A stretch of DNA of 64,000 nt from Ganoderma boninense (lineage: Eukaryota > Basidiomycota > Agaricomycetes > Polyporales > Polyporaceae), in NCBI GenBank assembly GCA_002900995.3, contig CM035315.1:1-64000 (forward strand), read 5' to 3'. Each line of letters opens with the position of its first letter. Position 1 is the stretch's first letter. The notes below the pieces were generated by a model. It was not told the origin of the DNA. It worked only from the letters and a program-made list of their open reading frames with translations, and searched no databases. Of the stretch, positions 47,063 through 57,900 are shown piece by piece. The position numbers and the translations under genes were made by a program.

Positions 47063-50000
47063 CTACTGGGGGCCACTGAACAAGGCCCGATAAGTGATTT
47101 CAGGGCCGTTAAGTGGATCGGACGGATTCCTGATGCAACGTCCATACGTAGCATTTTGCCCCTCATTTTCACGGTTAGGGAAGTCTTTCTGAGCTACGCC
47201 GAAGTAGGGACCATTGTGGGGATAAGCCATCCAAGGCGAGGCGAAGTTCCACTGGTCTGAAAGTCCATTAGCTGGGCCCTGTGGTGCATTCATCTCGCTG
47301 TGTGAGAACTCTGGTGCGACGTCGCGCGGGAAGCCTGGTTGGGCGTTGGAAGGAACGCCGGGGGGGACGTGCGGTGGAACGTTCAGCGGATTACTGGGCG
47401 GGACGTGCGACGCGACGTTTGGCGGATTGCCTGGGACGTTCGATGCATGACCGGGTGGGACGTGCGGCGAGACGTGCGGTGGGACATTCGGCGGATTACT
47501 AGGTGGGACGTGCGGTGGGACTCGCGGCGGGACGTTCGGCGGATTACCAGGTGGGACGTGCGGTGGGATGTTCGACGGATGACCCGGCGGGACGTGCGGC
47601 GGGATGTTCGACGGACGACCGGGTGGGACGTGCGGTGGGATGTTCGACGGATGACCCGGCGGGACGTGCGGCGGGATGTTCGACGGACGACCGGGTGGGA
47701 CGTGCGGTGGGATGTTCGACGGATGACCCGGCGGGACGTGCAGCGGGATGTTCGACGGATGACCCGGCGGGACGTGCGGCGGGATGTTCGACGGACGACC
47801 GGGTGGGACGTGCGGTGGGATGTTCGACGGATGACCTGGTGGGACGTGCGGCGGGACGTGCGGCGGATGACCGGGTGGGACGTGCTGTGAGACTCGCGGC
47901 GGGACGTGCGGCGGATGACCGGGTGGGACGTGCGGTGGGACGTTCGACAGATGACCATGTGGGACATGCGGTGAGACGTTCGACGGATGACCAGGTGGGA
48001 CGTGCGGTGAGACGTGCGGTGGGACGTTCGACGGATGACCGGGTGGGACGTACGGCGGGACGTTGAGCGAATTGCCGGGCGGGACGTGCGATGCGACGTT
48101 TGGCGGAGCACCGGGCGGGACGTGCCATGCGACGTTCGGCGGATTATCGAGAGGGACATGGAGTGGGTTGCTCAAGTCCGGATTCATGCGCAACGAGCCA
48201 ACGGTGTTACCAGCAGGCTGTCCGGCGGCTGCAGGGGAAACTTCGGTGCGAGGACGTTTATCGAGACGACTCTCCTCGGGGGCGGACGCTAGACGGTGCT
48301 GATTGGGGAACCGTTTTCAGGACGAGCTAATCAGTGGCAGAACTGGACCGCATACCTTGGCCTTGCCGCGTTTGTCAACTTGAGGAGCGGACTTGATCCT
48401 GCTCTGTACGACATCGGAAGCTCTCTCTTTACCCTTTAACGGCTTGGGCGGCGTCAGAGCATGGTCTCGCTGTTCACCTCGTTTGCGAGAGTCGATCTTT
48501 TGGTGTCCAAACTGACTCTGGGCTTGTTGAGAGGCATGCTGGGCTGTGGAATCAGCATCCGAAACGTCAATACAGTCCGCAACCAATGGAGGGGTAAGAG
48601 AGGTGCGACCTGTATTCGGGAGAGGTACCGTCACCACGTCCCAGGCCTTCATTCCCACTTGCAGAGCTGGGAGGTCGTTGCTTGAAGACGAATCGGAATC
48701 ATAGGATTCCTGTGGAGGCTGTACGGAGTTCGGGGACAGACGCCCTCGCTGGTCGGTGCTATCGTCGGCAGAGATGCCGACGTCGAGAGGCTTCTTCTCG
48801 GAATCGACGTAGCCACCATCGCACGGCTCCTTGAGACGCGGCAAGCCAAGACGATCTATGCGTCCATCAGCAAAGAGTCGACGACCGCGAGCGTCCTTGG
48901 AAGTGTGAAGAGGCGGTGCACCGAACATGAGAGGCTCAAGGGACTTAGCAATATCTAATATAAAGGTTGTTAGCACCACCTCGCTGTGACGTAGAGAACG
49001 TTTGGCTCACCGTCTGGTCCACCATCGTCATAGATCACGAAGTGCAAGGGGTGATATTCGTCGCAGAGCGCGCTACCAAGTAGATAAAGCTCGCCCAGCC
49101 GAAGATTTCCGACACTTCTAGCTTTCTCCTTGACATTGCCGTCGTCGCTGCTATTGTCGTCGTCGTCGTCGTCGCCGTCTCCTTCGCATTCCTCGTCCCA
49201 CATGAAAACGTCGTAGTCGTCCTCGCTCTGGTCTCCATCTTTCGCCATTGGATTTGATTTTCGAGTCTTCGAGTTGACGGCCTTGGCCACAGACTTGCCC
49301 CTACCACCTGCCTTGGCCTTGGACGACTTGGCAGCCTTTGCGTCAACCTTCGTCTTCCCCCTCACTCTGGTGGTCACGGCTAAGTCGATTGGGGGAAACG
49401 GGACCCCCTCTGGCCAGTTATGCCCCTGTATATTGTGCTTGGGGAAGACATTCCCCATCGTGCGCCAAGGGAATGTTTTCCAGCTGCCCATGCCGGGAAC
49501 CTGGAGGCGATCTTCCGGTGAAACTTGACGTCAGGTTGTGAGTTACATACAGACAAAAAAAGCGCACCGAGGAGGCTGAGAAGCACATTAATGACCCATG
49601 CCGACAAAGACTGGTGCTTTGTCGGCATGTCACAGAATGCCAGATTCAGATTATGAGGGCTGACGGCGGCCTGACCCGAAGGTCCGGCTATTGCGGTTTT
49701 GGTGTCCGTACTGCCTTGGCGCTTCGACGTCTTCGTGGCTGCGGCAGCGTGATCATTCTTCGCAAGGCTAGGCAGATTCACGTTCAGGGGCATCGGAGGA
49801 AAGTTTTTGTTCACGAGATCTAAAGAAACGTTGTTACTTCCGAACAAGTGTTAGAATAGGATAGTCTTCAAAGATATTATTCGCACGTACTAGACGTGGG
49901 CCTTCAGATGTGTCAAAACCTCATCCTTATCCGCACGGCATCTCATCTCGAAGAACTGGAATGACGTAAATACTCAACATTGAAAAATGAGGGAAGACCG

Positions 50001-50256
50001 TGAACTCGTACCCCAGTGGCATCCTTGCTCTCGTAGAGTTCAGCTAGACCGCTGTCGGAGTTTGGGACATTTCCCAAGAGGGCGAATACCCCACTGAAGC
50101 CATGGAGCGTCTCTAAATTGGTCATCTACACAATGCAGACAGGTCGAGGAAGTTCAAAGGGAGAGCACTGGTCAACGTTAGTACTCACAAGCTCAGCTAA
50201 ACTCTTCGCCGACTTCGCGAAGTCAGCGGACCGGCGACGGTGCCCGTCTTCGCGAT
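47063..50256 (-). CDS. Hypothetical protein with Pro-rich repeat tail (5' partial)
   Basis: Seven exons connect in frame: 50256-50189, 50125-50012, 49955-49891, 49836-49551, 49500-49011, 48954-48356 and 48298-47063. Introns are 49-69 nt with good branch sites (CTAAC, CTGAC). That is about 950 residues. The true first exon, upstream of 50256, was not found; the first exon listed starts in phase 1. The N-terminal part is globular (KSLAELMTNLETLHGFSGVF; FFEMRCRADKDEVLTHLKAH). It is followed by a Lys-rich and acidic region with a run of Asp near VFMWDEECEGDGDD, then a Ser/Pro-rich region. The last exon is about 260 residues of 11-12-residue units of the form HPSNIPPHVPPG before a unique end (ITYRALFSGPQ). 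No known domain is recognised and the function is unknown. The tail resembles a structural or disordered protein-binding repeat. Confidence 0.6.
47350..48140 (-). repeat. 36-bp coding minisatellite
   Basis: About 22 degenerate units, mostly 36 bp (12 codons), with alternating GHPSNIPPHVPP and GRPSNIPPHVPP variants in higher-order pairs between 47570 and 47860. Frame is preserved throughout the last exon of the hypothetical gene. Confidence 0.9.
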
Positions 50257-50438
50257 CTTACATGCTCGGTTGCATCAGCTTTTGGCCAAATCGTGACGAG
50301 CTTGAAACGCTGATTCACCTCGCAGGCGAACCAACTGAAGAGACTAGAGATGGTAACGCTCGCGCACTAGTCTCCTTCCCTCGCGCCAGGTAGCTTTTTG
50401 CACGTGGAGGTCCACGAGCAATGCATAAACCGTCACGC

Positions 50439-50600
50439 GATCGACCCATCGATCGGCTGACGAACGGTTCATGGACTCTGTAAGTGAAGTATGAACCGTC
50501 CTACAAGCAATCCATTGATCGGTTGACGGACGGTTCATGGACTGTCTTACGGGCATGAGCGATCTATTAATCGTCCAACTGACGATCCATGGGTCGTTCG
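50439..50600. repeat. 66-bp degenerate tandem repeat
   Basis: ACGGTTCATGGACT recurs at 50464-50477 and 50530-50543, with flanking GATCGG-TGACG words. A more diverged third unit follows near 50570-50600. The array sits between two minus-strand genes at the point where the F-box protein upstream loses its expected C-terminus. Confidence 0.7.
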
Positions 50601-50714
50601 ACTGCCGCCCTGGGATTTCGCGGACCACCTTGGCAATCTATTAATAGTCTATTGGTACAACAAGCCGTAGGTCGAGATCTCTCCGAGGCATTTCCCATGG
50701 GCAATCAATTGATC

Positions 50715-51923
50715 TTAGAGAGGGGGTCTGGACCCTGCCTTAGGTGGCACGGACTCCTTCACCATGAACGTGAGCGTGAGGCGGCGCATGTGTCGGAGGT
50801 GGATGGCCCCGGCCCCAGCCCCTCTTCCAGAACCTCCTCGTTGCTCGGGCTGCCGCCGCAGGGCCCGGCTTGGATGGGAGTGACAGCATGGCACCCAGCT
50901 CACATGGGCGCACTCCAGCCGCGGGCAGCGCGAGAAGAAGTCGAGGAGGGCGTCGAGCGGCCAGGCGGCATAGGAGAGGACGAGGTGGGTGAGGGCGGGG
51001 AACGCCGTGGTCGGATAGAGGTCCCATATCTGGAGGCCGAGGGAGCGCAGCTTGGGCGCGCGCCCAGAGAAGAGCACGAGCTCGCGCAGGGACCTCTGTT
51101 CGATACTCAGCGTCATCACGAAGTGCTCCAGTGCGTCTCCCGGGACGGCTTCCAGCGCGTCGAGCAGGGCAGACTCGTCGTCGGCGTCCGACGCCTGCTC
51201 CGCCGCTGAGATGACTAGGTAGAGCTCGCGGGTGCGACTCAGTGCATACTTGTCCAGAATTCGTTTAGCCTTGCGCCGACACGAGTGCGAGAAGTACACG
51301 CTCAGCGGGCCTGAATAATCGGGAGAAACGGGGTATGGGCTGTGCATATAGGCGGGCTCTGAGTCCTCCTGTGTGGTTTCGCCGCGATGCTTGGCGTCGG
51401 ACCAGACGAACGGCCAGAACGAACGCGTCCCGAGGGCGACGTCGTGCCAATGCCGGCAGACGCGTGGTAAGGCGTGCAGGCGTTGTATCTGGCTGAGATC
51501 GAGGCCCCAAGTCGCAGGGCCTCTTAGCCTCTCTAGTGCTACCGAGTCAGAGACCAAGGAGAAAATGTCGGCCAGAAGCTCGGGCTGAGGGAGGCGGTTG
51601 ACGGGACTCGCGGCATTGATGAGATGGCGGACGACGACTTGACCGTGGACGAAGTAAGACTCGAGGGATTGAAGCTGATAAGAGGCGTTTGGTCAGTGCG
51701 GTATGTTCCCCCGACGGGATGAAGTCGTCTCACAGGATCAAGGTAACTGCGGGATGCCACAACAGGTTTTGTTGTCTTTCATGAGATGGCTGAGGTCTGA
51801 GGGGACTTACATGCTACCAAGAATCCCTGTATCTGGGAAGGTTCCAGCGACTTCGTTCAGCTTGTTGATGGCCGTCCACAATGCTTGAGTCCCCATCATA
51901 TCGACGCACTGTGCCGTGGCCAT
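50715..51923 (-). CDS. F-box protein, C-terminally shortened, 13-nt microexon
   Basis: Exons 51923-51811, 51746-51734 (13 nt) and 51674-50715 join to 361 aa. The microexon (GCAG acceptor, GTGAGA donor) supplies YLDP and links TGIL-GSI to LQSLESYFVHGQVVVR in frame. The F-box core is LPQPELLADIFSLVSDSVA, followed by RVCRHWHDVALGTRSFW, a classic F-box continuation. LRR-like segments follow (LRSLGLQIWDLYPTTAFPAL, LDFFSRCPRLECAHVSW). After RRLTLTFM the sequence turns into a short unrelated tail (VKESVPPKAGSRPPL), whereas relatives of this type usually continue for 150 or more residues. The break coincides with the tandem repeats at 50439-50600. The protein probably still binds Skp1; substrate binding may be lost. 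The start Met at 51923 is the first in a continuous frame. Confidence 0.6.
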
Positions 51924-52762
51924 TGTAGTAGATTATTGGAAGCGTCAGAAACAGCTTTTCCATATGGTTACTGGCAAGTATGGGAATAGACCAGAATCCG
52001 ACACGGAAACTTGCCTGTAAATTATATATGCCAGTACAGTGGGAGGCAGCGCACGTCAGGAACAAAGGCAGAAGACACGTTCAATGAAATAAATAACTGC
52101 AGTTGAACAAGGTCGTGCGGCAGAGCCGAGCGCCCATGGCTGATGTAACAGGCTACTAGACGCGCGACTTGGGTCGTTTCTTCCGATGTGGGACCTTGGT
52201 TAAGTACTACTAGTAATGCACGACCACGATGTATGATGATGTGAGCACTGAGACTATCGTCGGACGACGTGTAGGTATACATGTGAGCGTGCTACACTAA
52301 TCTTAATCCTTCCAACAGCTGTCCCAATATCCTTTCCGACTGCCACGAGGCTCTGACTCCGATGCATAGTACGGTGAATCTAGAGCCTGAGGTTCAAGCT
52401 CCCAACCAGGCTCACGGCCGCGGCTCATGCTGCGTCGTGTCACCTGGGTTTTAGTGTGGTTTTCCGGCCAGTCAGATGTCTTCAATACGTATCAAGTCCC
52501 ATGAGCCTAATCCAGTATATCCCAGCACCGCGAAGCTTCACACACCTCTCGGTTCGCGTGCGAAGCAAGAACCCTGGACAACGCGAGGTCTTTCGACCCT
52601 CGACATTGACGTAAACTTTCTTCGCCCAAGACCACCACCACCACTACCCATCGACACTCCTCTGCTCACCTTCACGAGAACGAAAGTCAGTGCCACTAGC
52701 AGTTTCAATCTGGCTGTGGATCCACGCATTGGCAGGTTCACTCACTTGAAGCATCCATAGAT
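51924..52762. other. Divergent intergenic region
   Basis: About 840 bp between two divergently transcribed F-box-type genes. No gene or repeat was recognised; it presumably holds both promoters. Confidence 0.5.
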
Positions 52763-54530
52763 ATGTCGCCGACAACTCTCAACGACGATATCCTCCTATC
52801 GATCATGTCAATCTCTCCCCCACAGACTGCAACATCGATCATGGGCACTTGTCGCTTCCTCTACCACGAAGGGGCCAAGATCGTCCTCCAGAGCCCAGTC
52901 GACCTCGACGGGTCCGAGCAAGAGGCCCTCGCCCTCCTACGCTTCGTCCAGGCCGAGAATCTCTCCCGATGCCCCTACGTGCGCTCGCTCCACATCCTCA
53001 TGGACCCCGTACCCCGGTCGGTCGCCAACATCCTAGCCAAAGTCGTCTCCCGCATGAGCGGCCTGAGCCAACTCGCGCTCGTCGGCGACCAGATGTTCAA
53101 GTCCTTCCCGCCCCTCCTCCCCATCTTCGCCTCCCTGCGCGCCGTCACGACCCTCGTCGTCTTCGACGCCGGCGAGCGATGCTGCGAGCTGATCCGGACG
53201 CTCCAGTCCTCACTCGTCTCCGCGACGGTCAACTTCGACCGCCTGCAAGCGGCGACGCTCTCCCTCACCGCCGCCGCGCACCCGGTCGTCCTCCTCGCGC
53301 GGTCCGCCGCGACGCTCGAGGCGCTCTCCTGCGGCTTCCTCTCCAACACGCCCCCCCAGCTCACCCTCTTCCCGCCCAAAACCGCCTACCCGCGCCTCCG
53401 CAGGCTCACCCTCACCAACAGCATCTACCCGGACCCGCTCCCCTTCATCCGCGCCGCCCCGCACCTCGCGCACCTCGCGCTCGAGAACACCCTGTACTTC
53501 GCGGCCGAGGACCCCCTGGCCACCCTGGGCGGCGAGCTCCACATGAACGAGATGCACCGCATGATGAACCTCGAGCTCCAGGGCGCCGCCGACCCCGAGT
53601 CCGAGTCCGAGTCTCTCCTGGCCGAGCTGGGGCTCGAGACAGCCCCGTGCCAGTGGAAGGACCTGCGGACCTTCACCGGGCGCGTCGTCGACCTCTGGAT
53701 CCTCGGCCTCGCGTGCCGCATCCCCAAGCTCCTCCTCACCGACGCGCCCCCCGCGCGCCCGCGCGCCGCGCTCACCGCCGCGCTCGCGCACGCGCGGCCC
53801 GCCTTCCTCCAGATCTCGTTCAAGGGCCAGCCGCTGGGCGGCGTCCTCGGGCCCGGCTCGGACCTCCTCGCGGCGCTGCGGTCCGAGGGCGCGGCGGGCG
53901 TGCAGTGCCTCGTCGTGCAGCTCGACGTGATGCCGCAGGACGAGGAGTGCGGGCTGGACGTGGGCCGCGTTTTGGTGAGCAAGTTCGCGCTTGACAGCCT
54001 CAGGCTGTGTATGTATATAGGTTATGCTGACGGGGGGTCTCTCTCTCTTTCCGCAGGACGACCTCGCGAGCGCGATCTCGGGCCTCGGCCTGTGCCACCT
54101 CCAGCTCAGCGTGGACGACGGCGGCCTCTCTGGCGCCTCCTCCTCCTCCTCCACCAGCACCGGCACCGAGGCTTCCGCCGCGCACCCGGAGCCGCATCGC
54201 GACACAAGTGCGAGTTCGACGACGGGATCGGGCGCATGCTCGGTGCAACTGCCAGTGACGACGGACCGCGCGGCCCTCAGCGTGGCAGAACGCACCCTCG
54301 ACGAGCTGGACGTGCACGAATACGCGAAGCGCCTCATGGGCTCGATAGGGCCGTCCCTCAACGACGCCGCTGTCCGCATCAACCGGCCGAACCGCCGCGG
54401 GGGGAGCCAGCGGATCGCGATCCTGGGCACGGACCGCCATGCGATGCTTTGTACAGGCGGGGAACTCGTGTACCGCGAACTTACGAGGGCCCAGCTCGAA
54501 CGCTTCGAGGCTGTGTCTGGCCCGGAATGA
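52763..54530 (+). CDS. F-box-like/LRR-type protein
   Basis: Two exons, 52763-53974 and 54057-54530, give 561 aa. The phase-0 intron has GTGAGC and CCGCAG borders. Residues 5-40 (LNDDILLSIMSISPPQTATSI...CRFLYHEGAKIVL) are F-box-like. An LRR-like body follows with repeated LxxLxL units (LRAVTTLVVFDAG, LRRLTLTNSIYPDPLPFIRAAPHLAHLAL). Exon 2 begins DDLASAISGLGLCHLQLSV, includes a Ser/Thr-rich low-complexity loop (about residues 430-475) and ends with a charged helix (REL TRAQLERFEAVSGPE). Codon use is strongly GC3-biased, so long antisense frames exist opposite it; these are shadows. It differs from the 29-39 kb cluster in sequence and intron position, so it is a separate subfamily. SCF receptor function is inferred. 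Confidence 0.75.
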
Positions 54531-54993
54531 GTTCAGAGTTGCGGGAGAGTGGTGGGCGCGGGAAGGTGCTTGCGACGACTACATAGTTTGGCCGGGGGGA
54601 CATGATCGCCCGGTCTGTTTCTGTTCTGGTGTGCGCACACATGACGAACTACGACGAAGCGAAACGGATCAAGGATTAGTGTTCGTACAAAAGGCCTGGA
54701 ATAAAATTCATACCTGGGACAAACACTCTCTTGTGGATCAAATAAATATTCACGAGGGAAAAGGTTTGTTTAGTACTGACCTCAGAATATTCACATCTAT
54801 ATTCCAGCCATTGTTCTCTTCTGCGGCTTCGAGCAACCCCGAGCTCAGAGCTTACCTTCCTTCTCAACAAGCCAAGCCATCGCACAGCCGCCGTGTAGGA
54901 GGACAACCAATGGAACGTCTAGGAACCGAAAGCAGTATCCCATACATTCCCCCAACGTGTAACGTTCCTTCTAAATACCTCCCTGTATCAGTT

Positions 54994-57900
54994 CTAGAGT
55001 TCAACGTGCTTAACAGGGTTTGGGGCACTTTCGCCCTCATTGCCGCTAGTCCGGTTGGACTGCAGTCTACGCGCGAACGCCGCGATTTCCCCGTCGTACA
55101 CCTCCCACTCGGGTATTTGTCGCGCCCGATCGAGTTTTGGCTCTTTCTGCAGATGTTTTGTGTTAGCTGCAGTTCGGTTCACAGGTGAGGCCTGTATTGC
55201 ATACCGTGAGGGGATTTTGGCAAAGATCAATCGTCTTGGCACGATGGAGGCGGTCCTTGCTACCTGTAAATGCTGTCAGCGAACGTCGCCACGAGGTCGA
55301 ATGCCACCACGACTTACACCACGTTTCGCACTTTGGAAGGGCGATCAATTCAGTTTATATGGATCGGTCATACGGTGATAGATACGCACCCATAGCCAAT
55401 CTTCCGGCAGAGAGAACTACAGGGCCTCGTCAACGATTGGACAAGATTGGATGTCGCGCGGCCACTTACGATGGGGACCTCGCGCTGAAGGTTGTTCGGG
55501 AGATCTGAAAGTGCGATGAGATGACCCATTCTTCAGCTTCACACCGCACACACGGACCTTGATCGAGGTTGGCGAGCGAGTTAGGATCCGCAGACAGCTG
55601 CTGATAGTGCCCACGCAATATATCCTATTAGACAGACGGAGGTCAACTTCACACCATCAGCTACTTGATGAATAACGCACTCCCGCAGCAATCTACAAAC
55701 AGATCCAAACAAAATCAGCTCATCGGTGGGATACAGAAGATGTGAGCACTTACTTCACGGAATCGCACGAGGTCGATGACATAGAGAGCACTACCCCATG
55801 TCAGCCTCTACAAGCCGCTCGCACCGACAAACCGACGAAAACCCACCTGATATGATACGGCATCCCACGCAAGAAGTCCTTCCAGTATCCCGTCTTCCAG
55901 AACCGGAAGCCCTCCGTGTCGGGGTTGTCGTCGCCCATGGGCGTGTACCCGTACGGCGCCCCATGGAGGTCCAAGTCCACGAGCTCCTTCAAATCCGTCC
56001 GGACGATCTGGTCCGCGTCGACGAAGAGGACCTTCTTGAGGTCCATGGGGAACAGAACGTCGAGGAAGAGGATCTTGTACGCCCAGATGATGCGCTGCTT
56101 CTCCGTCTGCGCGCGCAGCCACGACGGCCACTTGTACGTGATCAGCTCGTACTGGAAGCCGTACTCGGACGCGAAGTGCGGGAGGAATTCCTACGCGCGC
56201 TGTCAGGACGCGCATATACCAAACGAAACATGCCGACGCGACGCATACCAGGAAGTCGGGCGAGAGGAAGTTCTCGATGAACCAGAACTTCACGCTGCTC
56301 TTCGTGTGGCGGAGGACGCTGAGGATCATGATCGACGCGAATCGCTGCACACACAAGTCGTCAGCCCACATAGTCCGGTGAGCACCTCGCTATAAGACCC
56401 ACGTACCTCGTACAAGTGACCCGATGCAACCGTGAAGATGTTGATGTCAGCCTGCCCGTCGCCGACGGGCACGACCGCACTCTCCTCCTTGTGCTTCGAA
56501 CCAAACAACGAAGTGACCCTGCAAACCGACCGTCAGCAACCGTCCGCCTCACACACGAACCGTCCTAAACTTACTTCGCCATCAGGTTCTCAACGACGCT
56601 CGCGTCCCCGTCCTGAGCAGCACCCGCCGGCCGCAGCACGTCCTCCCTCTCCCTCCCAGGCAGCCTCGCTAAGCGCGGGTACAGCGTCCCGTCCTCGAAG
56701 CTCGTCACCGTGACCTCGTCGCCCGCCGCGCCGACGGTGGGGCTGTTCCAGCCCTCGTTCCCGACGCTCTCCATCGCGAAGATGTCGCGCCCGCGGCCGG
56801 GGCGGATCTCGAGCCTGTACACGCCGGGCTTCGTCTTGAACTGCAGGTAGCCGAGGTTCGCCATGACGAGCGTGTCCGCGATCGGGGTCGCGTCGCTCGT
56901 CACGAGCTGCATCTGCAGGCCGCGCGGGGGCGCGTTCGACGCGCTCTCGCGCGCGTGGCCCTCGACGACGAGGTAGTCGAGGTCGAAGACGGCGTGGAGG
57001 CCGGAGACGCGGTCTTTGGCGGAGAGCTTGCTGAGCTGGATGTTGTCGAGGTCGTAGAGCGCCTCCTTGGGCCGGATCAGCCAGGACTGGGGGGCGTCCA
57101 TGGCGAGGGTGTAGATGGGCTCAACCGGGAGTTGTGTGAACTGCGTCGTCGCATGGACCTCGTTCCTGTTCGTATTCAGCGAGGCTCACAGAATGGGAAA
57201 GAATGCTGCACATACCCATTCTCGTCGAAGGTCAGTCGCGGTGCGATGTTGTAGCGGTAGAAACGCTTCAGTGGAAGCTGGGAAACACGTTGAGGAAACA
57301 ACAGAGGAGGCCGAATCAATGACAAAGGCACACACCTCCTCGTACCTCGTCGGGTTGATGTGGAATTCGATGTACACTCCCGGCATCTCTTGCAACCACT
57401 GAAGGCGCGTCAGCGCATATAAACCGCCTCAGAGAAAGACTACTACTGCTCACCTCGAATAAGCTAGCGTACTTTTGAGCGACCTCGCTGAGCGGATCAA
57501 GCAGAACACCAAAGTGGTATATCGCAGTAGAGTTGTCCCCAATCGAGAACCCACTGTCCCCTGTAGTCAGCATCGGAAATGCGGCCACGCCCGAAGACGG
57601 TGACGTACGTGTAGGCACTGGCGAGCTTCTGATAGTTCCGCAGGCGCGGACGCTGTGGCGCGTTGAAGAGACCAGCCTCGCTCGGGTCGGGCTGCTGGAT
57701 CGACGCGATGATCGACGACGCGATCGACACGAGCCCAGCAAAGTCCTCCCTGTCACCACACCACATATGAGCGCTAATTGGTACCATGCGAACGCGAACG
57801 CACCTCGTCGCTTCTGCACAAGCGTCATGCACGTCAAGCAGAGCGTCGACGACCGGCTTCGCGCGCTTGTGGTTCTCGTACGCCGCGAGCGTCTCGAAGT

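Noticed and set aside
47339..48128. Repeat-protein frames (Arg/Asp- or Ser/Arg-rich) on the plus strand and in alternative minus frames
   Set aside because: Other frames of the 36-bp minisatellite; only the Pro-rich minus frame joins to upstream exons and a unique C-terminus.
53210..54430. 406-codon minus-strand open frame
   Set aside because: Antisense of the F-box-like gene 52763-54530; Arg/Glu/Gly-rich shadow running across its intron.
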